From positions 7,824 through 71,823 of the forward strand of contig DCHK01000008.1 in NCBI GenBank assembly GCA_002315615.1: a DNA stretch of 64,000 nt, read 5' to 3'. The position numbers were made by a program, and so were the translations under genes. Below the pieces are notes generated by a model, which did no database searches, was not told the DNA's origin, and worked only from the letters and a program-made list of their open reading frames with translations. Positions 8,104-17,477 of the stretch are shown here, piece after piece; position 1 is the first letter of the stretch; each line of letters starts with the position of its first letter. The DNA is from Bacteroidales bacterium UBA1754. Its GTDB lineage: Bacteria; Bacteroidota; Bacteroidia; Bacteroidales; Paludibacteraceae.

Positions 8104-9441
8104 ATGCAGTTAATACTTCTTTCGGGTGGCTCTGGCAAACGCTTGTGGCCACTTTCTAATAATGCAAGGTCTAAACAGTTTTTGCCATTGCTCGAAGCTC
8201 CAAATGGAAAAATGGAGTCGATGGTGCAACGTGTAATTCGTCAAGTGCGAGAATCTAATTTGACGGAAAATATCACACTTGCAACGAATGCTTCGCAACG
8301 TGATATTATTGTAAATCAGTTAGGTGAGTCGGTAAACATTGTTACTGAACCGGAACGTAGAGATACGTTTCCTGCTATTGCCTTGGCTACTGCTTATCTT
8401 GCAAAAGAAAAGAAGTGTTGTGCTGACGAGGTCGTTATCGTTATGCCGTGCGACCCATATACAGAAACCGATTATTTTCGTGCCATTGCCCAAATGTCTG
8501 AAACGGTTACAAAAAAAGTGGCAGATTTGGTATTGATGGGTATCACGCCAACTTATCCTTCAGCAAAATATGGTTATGTTGTTCCCGAGAAAAATGGTAG
8601 CGACATAAAAATGGTAAAGCGATTTACCGAGAAACCTGATGTGCCTACAGCCGAGAAATTATTGGCAGAGGGGGCATTGTGGAATGGTGGCGTCTTTGCT
8701 TTTCGTTTGGGATATATGATCGAAATAATCGATAAATATTTGCAAACCGAAACATTTGAAGATTTCCGTTCAAGATATTCCGAATTACCCAAAATTAGTT
8801 TCGATTACGAAGTAGCTGAAAAGGCTAATTCGGTTGCAGTAATTCCTTATACTGGTAAATGGAAAGACCTTGGTACTTGGAATACGCTCACCGAAGAATT
8901 GTCGAAAAACGGCATAGGAAACGTAATTTTAGGAGATAAAAATGAAAATTCTCACGTGATAAATGAGTTGGGAATACCAGTTTTCTGCGATGGATTGAAG
9001 GATATTGTTGTGGCAAGCAGTCCAGATGGTATTTTGGTATGTGCAAAATCAGCGTCTGAAAATATAAAGACATACGTTGATAAATTGTCGTTGCGACCAA
9101 TGTATGAGGAACGTCGATGGGGAACATATCAAGTGCTTGATGATGCTACTTTTGCAGATGGTTACAAGTCGCTTACAAAGACTATTACATTGAATTCTGG
9201 CAAAAATATTAGCTATCAAATTCACCACCATCGTGATGAGGTTTGGACGTTTGTTGACGGCGAAGGACTTTTTGTGCTTGACGGGGAGGTTAAAAAAGTT
9301 GGTCGTGGCGATGTTGTACATATTCAAAAAGAACACTATCACGCAGTAAAAGCATTGACAAAACTAACGTTTATAGAAGTGCAGAGTGGCGATTTGCTAA
9401 TTGAAGAAGATATTGAACGTTTTGATTGGAAGTGGGAATAA
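8104..9441 (+). CDS. manC: Mannose-1-phosphate guanylyltransferase with C-terminal cupin domain
   Basis: It makes GDP-mannose from mannose-1-phosphate and GTP. The nucleotidyltransferase domain comes first, with the signature LLSGGSGKRLWPLSN at residues 4-18, KRFTEKPD near 175 and NGGVFAF near 195. A C-terminal double-stranded beta-helix domain (from about residue 340) contains YQIHHHRDEVW and HAVKALT, typical of the type II phosphomannose isomerase part of ManC/AlgA proteins. At 445 residues it is slightly short for the bifunctional form, so isomerase activity is possible but unproven. It feeds gmd and fcl. The final codons come within 2 nt of the deacetylase start. Confidence 0.93.
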   Translation: MQLILLSGGSGKRLWPLSNNARSKQFLPLLEAPNGKMESMVQRVIRQVRESNLTENITLATNASQRDIIVNQLGESVNIVTEPERRDTFPAIALATAYLAKEKKCCADEVVIVMPCDPYTETDYFRAIAQMSETVTKKVADLVLMGITPTYPSAKYGYVVPEKNGSDIKMVKRFTEKPDVPTAEKLLAEGALWNGGVFAFRLGYMIEIIDKYLQTETFEDFRSRYSELPKISFDYEVAEKANSVAVIPYTGKWKDLGTWNTLTEELSKNGIGNVILGDKNENSHVINELGIPVFCDGLKDIVVASSPDGILVCAKSASENIKTYVDKLSLRPMYEERRWGTYQVLDDATFADGYKSLTKTITLNSGKNISYQIHHHRDEVWTFVDGEGLFVLDGEVKKVGRGDVVHIQKEHYHAVKALTKLTFIEVQSGDLLIEEDIERFDWKWE

Positions 9442-9443
9442 CT

Positions 9444-10226
9444 TTGGATTTTACACTGAAAAAATATCGTCAATTATTGCTTGCATTAAAAAATGCAGGT
9501 TATAAATTTTATACATTTGAAGATTATTGCAACGGAAAGTGTATTGCCGATGAAAAATTTATCATTCTTCGTCATGATGTTGATTTGAAAGTGCAGAATT
9601 CAGTTTGCACAGCGAAGATTGAAAACGAAATTGGCATTTGTGCTTCGTATTTTTTTAGGGTAGTGTCACAAAGCAATCAACCAGATAAAATTCGCGAAAT
9701 TGCTCAACTTGGACATGAAATTGGTTATCATTATGAAGATATGTCCATTTGCAATGGCGATGTAGATAAAGCAAAAGAGCATTTTGAAAAACAATTAACT
9801 TATTTCCGTACATTTTATCCCGTAAAAACGATTTGTATGCACGGTGCACCTCAAAGCAAATTTGATGGAAAAGATTTGTGGAAAAAGTATGATTATCACA
9901 CATTTGGCATAATTGGAGAACCATATTTTGACGTTGATTTTTCGAAAATGTTTTATTTGACTGATACAGGCAGAATGTGGGATGGTTTCAATGTGAGTGT
10001 TCGTGATAAAATTCCAGTTTATCAAGACGAATGGATAAACAAAAGATTGACGTATCACTCTACAAATGACATTTTATTTGCAATAAACGAAGGAAAATTG
10101 CCTTCGAAAATTATGATTACCACTCATCCTCAGCGATGGACTGATAATAAAATTGCTTGGTTGAAAGAATTTTTGTTGCAAACAGCAAAAAACCAAGTAA
10201 AAAAGATAATCGTAAAACGACAATAA
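9444..10226 (+). CDS. Polysaccharide deacetylase (NodB-like) family protein
   Basis: About 260 residues with a NodB-homology pattern: RHDVD at about 43-47 gives the catalytic and metal aspartates, and HEIGYHYED at 91-99 gives the zinc histidines. It would remove N-acetyl groups from a sugar, perhaps a lipid-linked intermediate, or act as a related hydrolase. There is no ATG at the N-terminus. TTG at 9444 gives LDFTLKKYRQLL, a natural-looking start 2 nt after manC. A GTG at 9432 and a TTG at 9426 are upstream alternatives overlapping manC. No signal peptide is visible, so it is probably cytoplasmic. Confidence 0.75.
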   Translation: MDFTLKKYRQLLLALKNAGYKFYTFEDYCNGKCIADEKFIILRHDVDLKVQNSVCTAKIENEIGICASYFFRVVSQSNQPDKIREIAQLGHEIGYHYEDMSICNGDVDKAKEHFEKQLTYFRTFYPVKTICMHGAPQSKFDGKDLWKKYDYHTFGIIGEPYFDVDFSKMFYLTDTGRMWDGFNVSVRDKIPVYQDEWINKRLTYHSTNDILFAINEGKLPSKIMITTHPQRWTDNKIAWLKEFLLQTAKNQVKKIIVKRQ

Positions 10227-10228
10227 TT

Positions 10229-11230
10229 TTGAAATATTCTATTCATAAATCAGTTTCTGAAATTGATGAGAAACAGTGGGAACAGTTGGTAACATCGTCG
10301 CCAACTGCTTCTTTTTTTCAAACAAAGGAGTTTTATTGTTTCTTGTCGAAATTGTCGTTTTTGAAACCTTTTGTATATGCTGTTTCTTCCGAAGAAAAAA
10401 TTCAAGCGATTGCAGTTGGTTACTTGGTTTCGGAGAAAGGATTAAAGCGTTACTTTTCGCGAAGAGCTGTAATACTTGGTGGAGTTTTGATAAATTCGCA
10501 AATAGAGAATGAAACGTTGTCGTTTTTCCTCGATGAAATGGCGAAAAAATTAAAACGAAAAGCCATCTACATAGAAATTCGTAACAATTCATCTTACGAG
10601 CATTTAAAGTCAGTATTTGAAAAATCAGGATTCAAATATCAGCAACATTATAATTTCAAAATTGACACGTCGAATGATGATGTTTTGAACCATATTGGCA
10701 AAAGCAGAATACGCGACGAAAAAATATCTTTCAATAAAGGTGTTCAAGTTGTTGGAAATCCTTCTGCTGAAGAAGTTTGTCAGTGGTACGACGTGTTGAA
10801 AAATCTGTATTCAAAACGTGTGAAGAAACCATTGTTTCCATTGGAATTTTTTGAAAAAATTGCGAAAGAAGATTTTTCAAAATTTTTTCTTGTAAAACAA
10901 AAAGGGGAAATTATTGGCGGTACACTTTGCCTTTGTTGGGAAAATCGCGTGATGTACGAATGGTTTGCGTGTGGTCAAGACCGTGATTTACATCAAATTT
11001 ATCCATCTACAGTGGCTACATTGGCAAGTATAAAATATGCACATTACGAAAAATTTAGCACTTTTGATATGCTTGGCGCAGGAATGCCAAATCAAAAATA
11101 TGGTGTTCGTGATTTTAAGAATCATTTTGGCGGAAAATTAGTACAAGAAGGACGTTTTTTGTATATTTGTAACATGTTTTTTTACGACTTAGGTACTTTT
11201 GTTGTGAAATTTATCCAAAAGTATTGCTAA
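10229..11230 (+). CDS. FemAB/GNAT-like acyl- or aminoacyltransferase
   Basis: About 333 residues. The pattern QWEQLVTSSPTASFFQT at the start, and VKQKGEIIGGTLCL followed by QIYPSTVATLASIKYA and DMLGAGMPNQKYGVRDFKNHFGG near the C-terminus, is that of the FemAB/peptidoglycan-bridge and GNAT_6 group. Such proteins in glycan loci probably add an acyl or aminoacyl group to a sugar. Substrate is unknown. TTG at 10229 is the most likely start, 2 nt after the deacetylase stop. A further in-frame TTG at 10157 would overlap the deacetylase by 70 nt and is less likely. Confidence 0.7.
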   Translation: MKYSIHKSVSEIDEKQWEQLVTSSPTASFFQTKEFYCFLSKLSFLKPFVYAVSSEEKIQAIAVGYLVSEKGLKRYFSRRAVILGGVLINSQIENETLSFFLDEMAKKLKRKAIYIEIRNNSSYEHLKSVFEKSGFKYQQHYNFKIDTSNDDVLNHIGKSRIRDEKISFNKGVQVVGNPSAEEVCQWYDVLKNLYSKRVKKPLFPLEFFEKIAKEDFSKFFLVKQKGEIIGGTLCLCWENRVMYEWFACGQDRDLHQIYPSTVATLASIKYAHYEKFSTFDMLGAGMPNQKYGVRDFKNHFGGKLVQEGRFLYICNMFFYDLGTFVVKFIQKYC

Positions 11231-11235
11231 TCAAT

Positions 11236-11243
11236 TACTTTTG
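11236..11243 (+). promoter_or_regulatory. Promoter -7 box for the sugar transferase gene
   Basis: TACTTTTG matches TAnnTTTG, 25 nt before the ATG at 11269 and just after the preceding stop. Confidence 0.55.
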
Positions 11244-11268
11244 CAATTAAATAGAAAGAGAGGTAGGT

Positions 11269-12792
11269 ATGAAAATTAAGTTGAATCAAATCAATTTTCG
11301 CTTATTGTTTGGGGATGTACTGAATTTGGTCATCGCTTTCTTTGTAACATTATTTTGGATTCCAATTACTTCTCAGCAACCGATAGAAAAATACGGTCCG
11401 CTTTACATCTATTTTTCTATAACTTGGATTCTTGTAGCAGTTTGTTTTGGTAGGTATTTCCGAAAACTTCGTAACGAGAAATATTTTGTTGCGATTTTTC
11501 GACTTTTTTACGGAACTGCAATTTCTTACGTGATATTTTGGGCGTATATCTTTTTTACAAATAACACGTATTCTTCATTAGTTTTGTTGGCTATTGTACT
11601 TACGTTTTTCTGCACTTTGTTTGCTGCAGAAAGTTTGTTTTTTGCCATAATTTATGCTTCCGACCCCGATGATTTGCCAATTTATGTCGAGAGAAAAGAG
11701 GCAAAAACAGTTCTAAATCCACCTACGACTATTTCTGAAGAAGCATTTGAATTGCAAAAGAAACCAATTTTTGATTTGGTTGGCGAGCGTGCGTTTGATT
11801 TTATATCGAAAAATGCTGATTTGCGCAGTTCAAACACCTATATGCTTTGCACAAATGAAATCTTTAATTTTGAAAATATACTGCCGTATCGTTATGACGT
11901 AATAGTGAACGTGCGTCGTTTGAACAATGTTCGAGGCATCAATAAAATGTTTTCTACCATCAATAATAAATTGCCTGACAATGGTATTATTATTGGTTGT
12001 TTCAAAGATAAAAGCACCAAGAAAAAAGAAATTTTAGACAAATATCCTAAAGTTATCAATTGGATTGTTTATTCTGTTTATTATTTCGTTAAACGTGTTG
12101 TTCCAAAATTGTTTATTACTAAGCGTTTGTATTACGATATAACAAAAGGAAAAAGACGCGTGTTGTCCAAAACCGAAGTTTACGGACGTTTGTATTATTG
12201 TGGTTTTGAAGTTTTGAACGAAAAAAAATGTAATCAATATACTTACTTTGTAGCAAGACGTATTAAAGAGCCACCAATGCAAATGAAACGCCGTTATGGT
12301 CCAATTATTTCGCTGAATCGTGTGGGAAAGGGTGGTAAACGTTTCCAATTTTACAAAATGCGTACAATGTATCCGTATTCTGAGTTTTTGCAGGAATATA
12401 TTTTTAAAAAATGCAGTTTGCGCGAGGGTGGAAAATTCAATCACGATATTCGTGTAAGTTCGACCGGAAAACTTTTCCGCAGATATTGGATTGACGAATT
12501 GCCTATGTTTATAAATCTTTTAAAAGGCGATATGAAATTTGTGGGTGTTCGTCCGTTGTCTAAGCAGTATTTTAGCCTGTATTGCAACGAATTGCAGGAA
12601 CTTCGTACGAAATTCAAGCCGGGATTATTTCCGCCATTTTATGCAGATATGCCAAAAACATTGGATGATATTCAGGCATCGGAAATGAAATATTTGCGTA
12701 TGTGCGAAAAAAAAGGTTCTTTTATTACGGACATTATTTATTTGTGGAAGATTTTTGTGAATATTGTATTTAAAAGAGCAAGATCCAAATAA
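11269..12792 (+). CDS. Initiating sugar transferase (bacterial sugar transferase, PF02397-type C-terminus)
   Basis: A 507-residue membrane protein likely to transfer the first sugar phosphate to undecaprenyl phosphate. Four hydrophobic segments fall at about residues 12-32, 42-62, 75-97 and 100-125. A soluble middle region (about 150-310) has a degenerate look. The C-terminal third carries the enzyme motifs: ISLNRVGKGGKRFQFYKMRTM near 344-365, RVSSTGKLFRRYWIDELPMF near 398-418, and LKGDMKFVGVRPLSKQY. The membrane hairpin that normally sits directly before this domain is not evident; instead a long insert separates the membrane part from it. It has its own -7 box. Confidence 0.88.
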   Translation: MKIKLNQINFRLLFGDVLNLVIAFFVTLFWIPITSQQPIEKYGPLYIYFSITWILVAVCFGRYFRKLRNEKYFVAIFRLFYGTAISYVIFWAYIFFTNNTYSSLVLLAIVLTFFCTLFAAESLFFAIIYASDPDDLPIYVERKEAKTVLNPPTTISEEAFELQKKPIFDLVGERAFDFISKNADLRSSNTYMLCTNEIFNFENILPYRYDVIVNVRRLNNVRGINKMFSTINNKLPDNGIIIGCFKDKSTKKKEILDKYPKVINWIVYSVYYFVKRVVPKLFITKRLYYDITKGKRRVLSKTEVYGRLYYCGFEVLNEKKCNQYTYFVARRIKEPPMQMKRRYGPIISLNRVGKGGKRFQFYKMRTMYPYSEFLQEYIFKKCSLREGGKFNHDIRVSSTGKLFRRYWIDELPMFINLLKGDMKFVGVRPLSKQYFSLYCNELQELRTKFKPGLFPPFYADMPKTLDDIQASEMKYLRMCEKKGSFITDIIYLWKIFVNIVFKRARSK

Positions 12793-12817
12793 ATTTATTG
12801 AAAACGAAAATTATTTT

Positions 12818-14605
12818 ATGAGAAAAAAAATACTCTTTCTTTTTTGTTGTTTTTGTGGTTTGTCGGTTTTTTCGCAAGAAAATCCGCAAAATATTTCATA
12901 CGAAAGAATCTACGATTTCATCGATGAATTGGCGAATAATAAGGTTATAGAAATCAATTCTCACGTGAAACCATATAGTCGTCAGTTGATAGCAGAAAAA
13001 CTGCAAGAAGCACAATCGAAAGATTCTTTACTGAACGTGAGACAACGCGAAGAAGTAAAATTTTTCTTGAATGATTATGCACTTGAGTGCGACACCGTTC
13101 CAACTGGTTATGTAAAGTGGACTGACAATAAGAAATTTACACTTTCGTTGTTTCAGCCAGCATTTTGTTATAAACAAGAAAATAATAATTTCAAAATGCG
13201 CATTGTGCCATTTATTGGTGCTGATGTGTACATAAACAAGAAAGGTTCAATTATACATCGTTACTATGGCGCCGAATTGTCGGCTGACATTATGCAACAC
13301 GTTGCTGTGTGGGGTAGTTTTCGCGACCATTCATACAACGGCAATCATTTGAAAACTGGATATTTTCCTACAAGAAATGACAAACGAAATGGCGCAAGAA
13401 TTTCTCAATCGTCATACTTGAATTTGTTGCCGGGTTGTGAATATAAAGAGGCGGATTATGGTGGCGACTATAGCGATATGCGTGCAGGAATATCAGCATA
13501 CACTTGGTGGGGAAGTGTTTCTGTTTTGAAAGATAATTTGGAGTGGGGCGACAATTACCATGGCTCCAATGTGATTTCTGGTCGTGCGCCTTCTTTCCCG
13601 ATGATTTCGTTGAAACTCACTCCTTGCAAATGGTTTCAGTTGGACTACATTCATGGTTGGTTGGTAAGTAATGTAATTGATTCTACAAATTACTACGTTC
13701 AAGAAGAGAGCACAAAAGGTGGAGAAGTAATTACTACAAAACAATATCGTCCACGCAACAAATATATTGCTGCTAATATGATGACTTTCAGACCAGTGAA
13801 GAATTTGAGTCTGTCGTTAGGAAATTCTATTATTTATGCCGAAAATTCCGTTCACGCAGCATTTTTCTTGCCGATAGGATATTACAAATCTATCGACCAT
13901 ATGCAAACAAAAGGTTTAGGAACTGAAAATCAGAATTCTCAAATTTTCTTCAATATCAGTTCACGAAATTTGAAACACGTGCATTTATATTGTTCGATGT
14001 ATCTTGATGAATTTAAATTAGATAGATTAAAAAAAGGCAATTCGGAGAATAATTTATTTTCGTATAAGGTCGGTACGCGAATTTCGGATTTTCCTTTGAA
14101 AAACTTATCGTTTACGGCAGAGTTTACGCGTTCTAACATAATGAATTACAAACATTCAATTCAATCGCTTACGTGGGCATCAAATTCATATAATTTAGGA
14201 AGTTATCTTGGTGATAATTCGCAAGACATTTATTTGGCTTTGCAATATAAACCCATTAGAGGTTTGGATTTTACGCTTTCGTACACAAACGCAACAAAAT
14301 ACAACGACTACGAATATATTCGACGTGATGTTGGCAATGCCATAGCACAAAAACCATACGACGAAAAAGTATGGAAAAACGATGAAATTTGTTTCAATGT
14401 ATTGTATGAAATATGTAATAATATATTCATTCACTTGGATTTGGCTTGGAATAATGCACGTGCTTACGATATGTCGTGGAAGAAAAGCAAAGCAATTGTC
14501 AGTGAAAACTGCTTGACCGAACAACAGTTTTTGGATAAATATACGCCAAAATTTTACCAAGGTGAGAATTTTTCTGCTATCTTTGGAGTAAATATAGGAT
14601 TTTAG
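12818..14605 (+). CDS. Capsule assembly Wzi family outer-membrane protein
   Basis: A 595-residue secreted protein. A signal peptide (MRKKILFLFCCFCGLSVFSQ) begins at the ATG at 12818; in-frame codons upstream overlap the sugar transferase gene and are not used here. After a helical N-terminal region the sequence is a series of amphipathic strands with aromatic ends, including GAELSADIMQHVAVWGSFRD, GCEYKEADYGGDYSDMRAG and LEWGDNYHGSNVISGRAPSFP, matching the Wzi/capsule assembly family (PF14052). Wzi is an outer-membrane beta-barrel that anchors capsule to the surface. The final residues (GVNIGF) end in phenylalanine, as expected for a barrel protein. Confidence 0.9.
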   Translation: MRKKILFLFCCFCGLSVFSQENPQNISYERIYDFIDELANNKVIEINSHVKPYSRQLIAEKLQEAQSKDSLLNVRQREEVKFFLNDYALECDTVPTGYVKWTDNKKFTLSLFQPAFCYKQENNNFKMRIVPFIGADVYINKKGSIIHRYYGAELSADIMQHVAVWGSFRDHSYNGNHLKTGYFPTRNDKRNGARISQSSYLNLLPGCEYKEADYGGDYSDMRAGISAYTWWGSVSVLKDNLEWGDNYHGSNVISGRAPSFPMISLKLTPCKWFQLDYIHGWLVSNVIDSTNYYVQEESTKGGEVITTKQYRPRNKYIAANMMTFRPVKNLSLSLGNSIIYAENSVHAAFFLPIGYYKSIDHMQTKGLGTENQNSQIFFNISSRNLKHVHLYCSMYLDEFKLDRLKKGNSENNLFSYKVGTRISDFPLKNLSFTAEFTRSNIMNYKHSIQSLTWASNSYNLGSYLGDNSQDIYLALQYKPIRGLDFTLSYTNATKYNDYEYIRRDVGNAIAQKPYDEKVWKNDEICFNVLYEICNNIFIHLDLAWNNARAYDMSWKKSKAIVSENCLTEQQFLDKYTPKFYQGENFSAIFGVNIGF

Positions 14606-14647
14606 AGAAAGTCCAACAAAATTAGAAACTTATAATTTTATTCGTAT

Positions 14648-15769
14648 ATGAAAAAAATACAGATGGTTGACTTAAAGAGTCAATACGAAAAAATTAAACC
14701 ACAAATTGACGCCGCAATCCAACAAGTGATTGATACTACGGCATTTGTAAAAGGTCCTATTACTACAGAATTCCAACAGAATTTGGAAAAGTACCTTGGC
14801 GTGAAACACGTAATTCCGGTAGGAAACGGAACTGATGCGTTGCAAATTTCTTTGATGGCACTCGGTTTGAAACCTGGCGACGAGGTAATTGTGCCGACTT
14901 TCACATTTATTGCTTCAGCAGAAGTTATTGCTTTGCTTGGTTTGACACCAGTTTTGGTAGATGTTGATGAAGATACATTCAACGCATCAATTGACGCAAT
15001 AGAAAAAGCCATTACACCTAAAACAAAAGCGATTATTCCAGTACATCTTTTCGGTCAGTGTGCCGATATGGAAAGCATTTTGAACATTGCAAAAAAACAT
15101 AATTTGGCAGTTGTTGAAGATGCTTGTCAAGCAATTGGTTCTGTCTATACATTTTCTGACGGACACAAAGCACAAGCAGGTTGTATGGGTAATATCGGAT
15201 GTACATCATTTTTCCCTTCAAAAAACCTTGGTTGCTATGGCGATGGTGGTGCTATTTTTACAAACGATGATGAATTGGCAGAACAAATTCGTATCATTGC
15301 AAACCACGGAATGAAAGTTCGTTATTATCACGATTTGGTTGGTGTTAATTCTCGTTTGGATAGCATCCAAGCGGCAGTTTTGAACGAAAAACTTAAATAT
15401 CTTGATGAATATATTGCTGCCCGTCAAAAAGCCGCTGCTTTTTACGATAAAGCATTCGCCGGTTGCGATAAGATTAAGACTCCTGCTCGTTACGGCAAAT
15501 CTACTCACGTTTTCCATCAATATACATTGCAAGTGAAAGGTGATAGAAACGCATTACAAGCAGCATTGAAAGAAAAAAATATTCCTGCAATGATTTATTA
15601 TCCAGTTCCTTTGCACTTGCAAAAAGCATATAAAGACGAGAGATATAAATCGGGTGATTTTGTGGTATCTGAAAAACTTTGCTCTTGTGTTTTGAGTTTG
15701 CCTATGCATACCGAATTGGACGAAGAACAACTTGTTTACATTACCGAAACTTTAAAAAGTTTGCTATAA
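14648..15769 (+). CDS. DegT/DnrJ/EryC1/StrS aminotransferase, WbpE-like
   Basis: A PLP-dependent sugar aminotransferase of 373 residues. The PLP lysine is K192 in [15 protein letters not shown], and EDACQAIGS at about 157-165 holds the cofactor aspartate. Its closest pattern is the WbpE/WlbC branch, which transaminates UDP-3-keto-GlcNAcA to the 3-amino sugar. The neighbours support this: an acetyltransferase 4 nt downstream and a Gfo/Idh/MocA oxidoreductase after that match WbpD and WbpB. The product would be a 2,3-diacetamido-uronic acid for the polysaccharide. The exact substrate is inferred. Confidence 0.88.
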   Translation: MKKIQMVDLKSQYEKIKPQIDAAIQQVIDTTAFVKGPITTEFQQNLEKYLGVKHVIPVGNGTDALQISLMALGLKPGDEVIVPTFTFIASAEVIALLGLTPVLVDVDEDTFNASIDAIEKAITPKTKAIIPVHLFGQCADMESILNIAKKHNLAVVEDACQAIGSVYTFSDGHKAQAGCMGNIGCTSFFPSKNLGCYGDGGAIFTNDDELAEQIRIIANHGMKVRYYHDLVGVNSRLDSIQAAVLNEKLKYLDEYIAARQKAAAFYDKAFAGCDKIKTPARYGKSTHVFHQYTLQVKGDRNALQAALKEKNIPAMIYYPVPLHLQKAYKDERYKSGDFVVSEKLCSCVLSLPMHTELDEEQLVYITETLKSLL

Positions 15770-15773
15770 AGTT

Positions 15774-16355
15774 ATGGAAAAGGAATATTTCAAACACGAA
15801 TCGTCGTACGTTGATGATGGATGCGAAATAGGCAAAGGAACGAAAATTTGGCATTTTTCGCACATTATGGCAAATTGCAAAATAGGTGAAGATTGCAATA
15901 TCGGACAGAATGTAGTAATTTCTCCAGATGTTGTTTTGGGAAATAATGTAAAAATTCAAAACAATGTATCAGTTTATACGGGTGTAATTTGCGAAGATGA
16001 TGTTTTTTTGGGGCCTTCGATGGTTTTTACAAACGTGATAAATCCACGTAGCCACGTTTCTCGTAAGAGTGAATACAAACAAACTCTTATTAGAAAAGGA
16101 GCGAGTGTAGGCGCAAATGCTACAATCGTTTGCGGACACGAAATAGGACAGTTTGCATTGATTGGAGCGGGAAGCGTTGTAACAAAAGATGTAAAACCAT
16201 ACGCTTTGATGGTGGGAAATCCTGCCCATCGCATCGGTTGGGTAAGTGCATACGGAGAAAAACTTCATTTCGATGAAGATGGTTTTGCAGTTTGTCCGGC
16301 CACAGGCGAAAAATATCAACTAAAAGATGGAGAAGTTTCATTGTATAGTAAGTAA
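15774..16355 (+). CDS. Left-handed beta-helix N-acetyltransferase, WbpD-like
   Basis: A 193-residue hexapeptide-repeat acyltransferase. Regular repeats ([66 protein letters not shown]) build the left-handed beta-helix of the WbpD group. WbpD uses acetyl-CoA to acetylate the 3-amino group of UDP-GlcNAc3NA. A C-terminal stretch with [13 protein letters not shown] follows the helix, as in homologues. It begins 4 nt after the aminotransferase stop, so the two are probably co-translated. Confidence 0.9.
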   Translation: MEKEYFKHESSYVDDGCEIGKGTKIWHFSHIMANCKIGEDCNIGQNVVISPDVVLGNNVKIQNNVSVYTGVICEDDVFLGPSMVFTNVINPRSHVSRKSEYKQTLIRKGASVGANATIVCGHEIGQFALIGAGSVVTKDVKPYALMVGNPAHRIGWVSAYGEKLHFDEDGFAVCPATGEKYQLKDGEVSLYSK

Positions 16356-16380
16356 AGTAACAGTTAAATAATTATTAATC

Positions 16381-17403
16381 ATGATTAAATTTGCGGTAAT
16401 AGGACAGGGACATATCGGCAAGCGCCACGCCGAAATGATTCGCCGTAATCCTGATTCAGAATTGGTGGCAGTATGTGATGTTCTTCCCAAAGAACAAACA
16501 GGTTGTGAAAATATCGAAGTACCTTATTTTTCAAGCATTGATGAATTGCTTGGTGCAGGTCTTGATATTGATGTAATTAACGTATGTACTCCAAATGGTT
16601 TTCATGCAGAATATGCGTGCAAGGCTTTGGAAGCAAGAAAACACGTTGTGTTGGAAAAACCGATTGCTTTGAGCAAAGGTGATGCAGAAAAAATTCTTTT
16701 CAAATCGTTGGAGGTTTCGAAACACGTATTTTGCGTTATGCAAAATCGTTATTCGCCACCTTCGGAATGGTTAAAAGACATCACTACAAACAAAGTACTT
16801 GGCGATATTTATATGGTTAAACTCGATTGCTATTGGAATCGTGATGATCGTTATTACAAAAAAGGGAATTGGCACGGAACTGCTGATCTTGATGGTGGTA
16901 CTTTGTTCACTCAATTTTCTCACTTTATCGACATTATGTATTGGTTGTTTGGTGATATTACCAACATTCGTGGTAATTTCAACGATTTCAATCACCAAGA
17001 ACTTACAGCATTTGAAGATAGCGGTGTAGTAACATTCGACTTTGTGAATGGTGGAATGGGTTGTATCAACTACTCAACATCTGTTTGGGATACAAATCTT
17101 GAAAGTTCAATCACCATTATTGGTTCGAAAGGAACGGTAAAAGTGGCTGGACAGTATATGAACGATGTAGTTTATTGTCACGTAAAAGATTACGAAATGC
17201 CAGAGTTAGCACCTTCTAATCCACCAAATGACTATGGTGCTTACAAAGGTTCTGCTCAAAACCATCATTATGTAATTCAAAACGTAGTTGAGAAATTGAC
17301 AGGAAAAACAACCATTACAACTAATTTGCTCGAAGGCTTGAAAGTCGTTGATATTATTGAACGCATCTATCAAGTTCGCGACAAAGAATGGAAGAAAAAA
17401 TAG
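16381..17403 (+). CDS. Gfo/Idh/MocA oxidoreductase, WbpB-like
   Basis: A 340-residue NAD-dependent sugar oxidoreductase. The Rossmann motif is GQGHIGKRHAEM near residues 8-19, and the family's EKPIALS motif with its catalytic lysine is at about residue 96. WGxxG-type motifs are replaced by GNWHGTADLDGGTLFTQFSHF, which is usual for the WbpB type. WbpB oxidises UDP-GlcNAcA at C3 before the aminotransferase acts. The UDP-GlcNAc 6-dehydrogenase (WbpA) that should feed it is not in the window. It is the last gene of the + strand polysaccharide locus. Confidence 0.88.
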   Translation: MIKFAVIGQGHIGKRHAEMIRRNPDSELVAVCDVLPKEQTGCENIEVPYFSSIDELLGAGLDIDVINVCTPNGFHAEYACKALEARKHVVLEKPIALSKGDAEKILFKSLEVSKHVFCVMQNRYSPPSEWLKDITTNKVLGDIYMVKLDCYWNRDDRYYKKGNWHGTADLDGGTLFTQFSHFIDIMYWLFGDITNIRGNFNDFNHQELTAFEDSGVVTFDFVNGGMGCINYSTSVWDTNLESSITIIGSKGTVKVAGQYMNDVVYCHVKDYEMPELAPSNPPNDYGAYKGSAQNHHYVIQNVVEKLTGKTTITTNLLEGLKVVDIIERIYQVRDKEWKKK

Positions 17404-17420
17404 AGTAGTGCGTTTGCATA

Positions 17421-17463
17421 AAAAAAACTCGTCATTGTTGAAAAACGCTGACAAGTTTTTTTT
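17421..17463. terminator. Bidirectional terminator between the polysaccharide locus and panB
   Basis: AAAAAAACTCGTCA (17421-17434) pairs with TGACAAGTTTTTTT (17449-17462) with one mismatch. The A-run on one side and T-run on the other allow termination from both convergent genes. Confidence 0.8.
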
Positions 17464-17477
17464 ATGTTTAATCAAGA

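Noticed and set aside
12764..12817. Longer N-terminus for the Wzi protein
   Set aside because: It would overlap the sugar transferase gene and place 18 residues before a good signal peptide.
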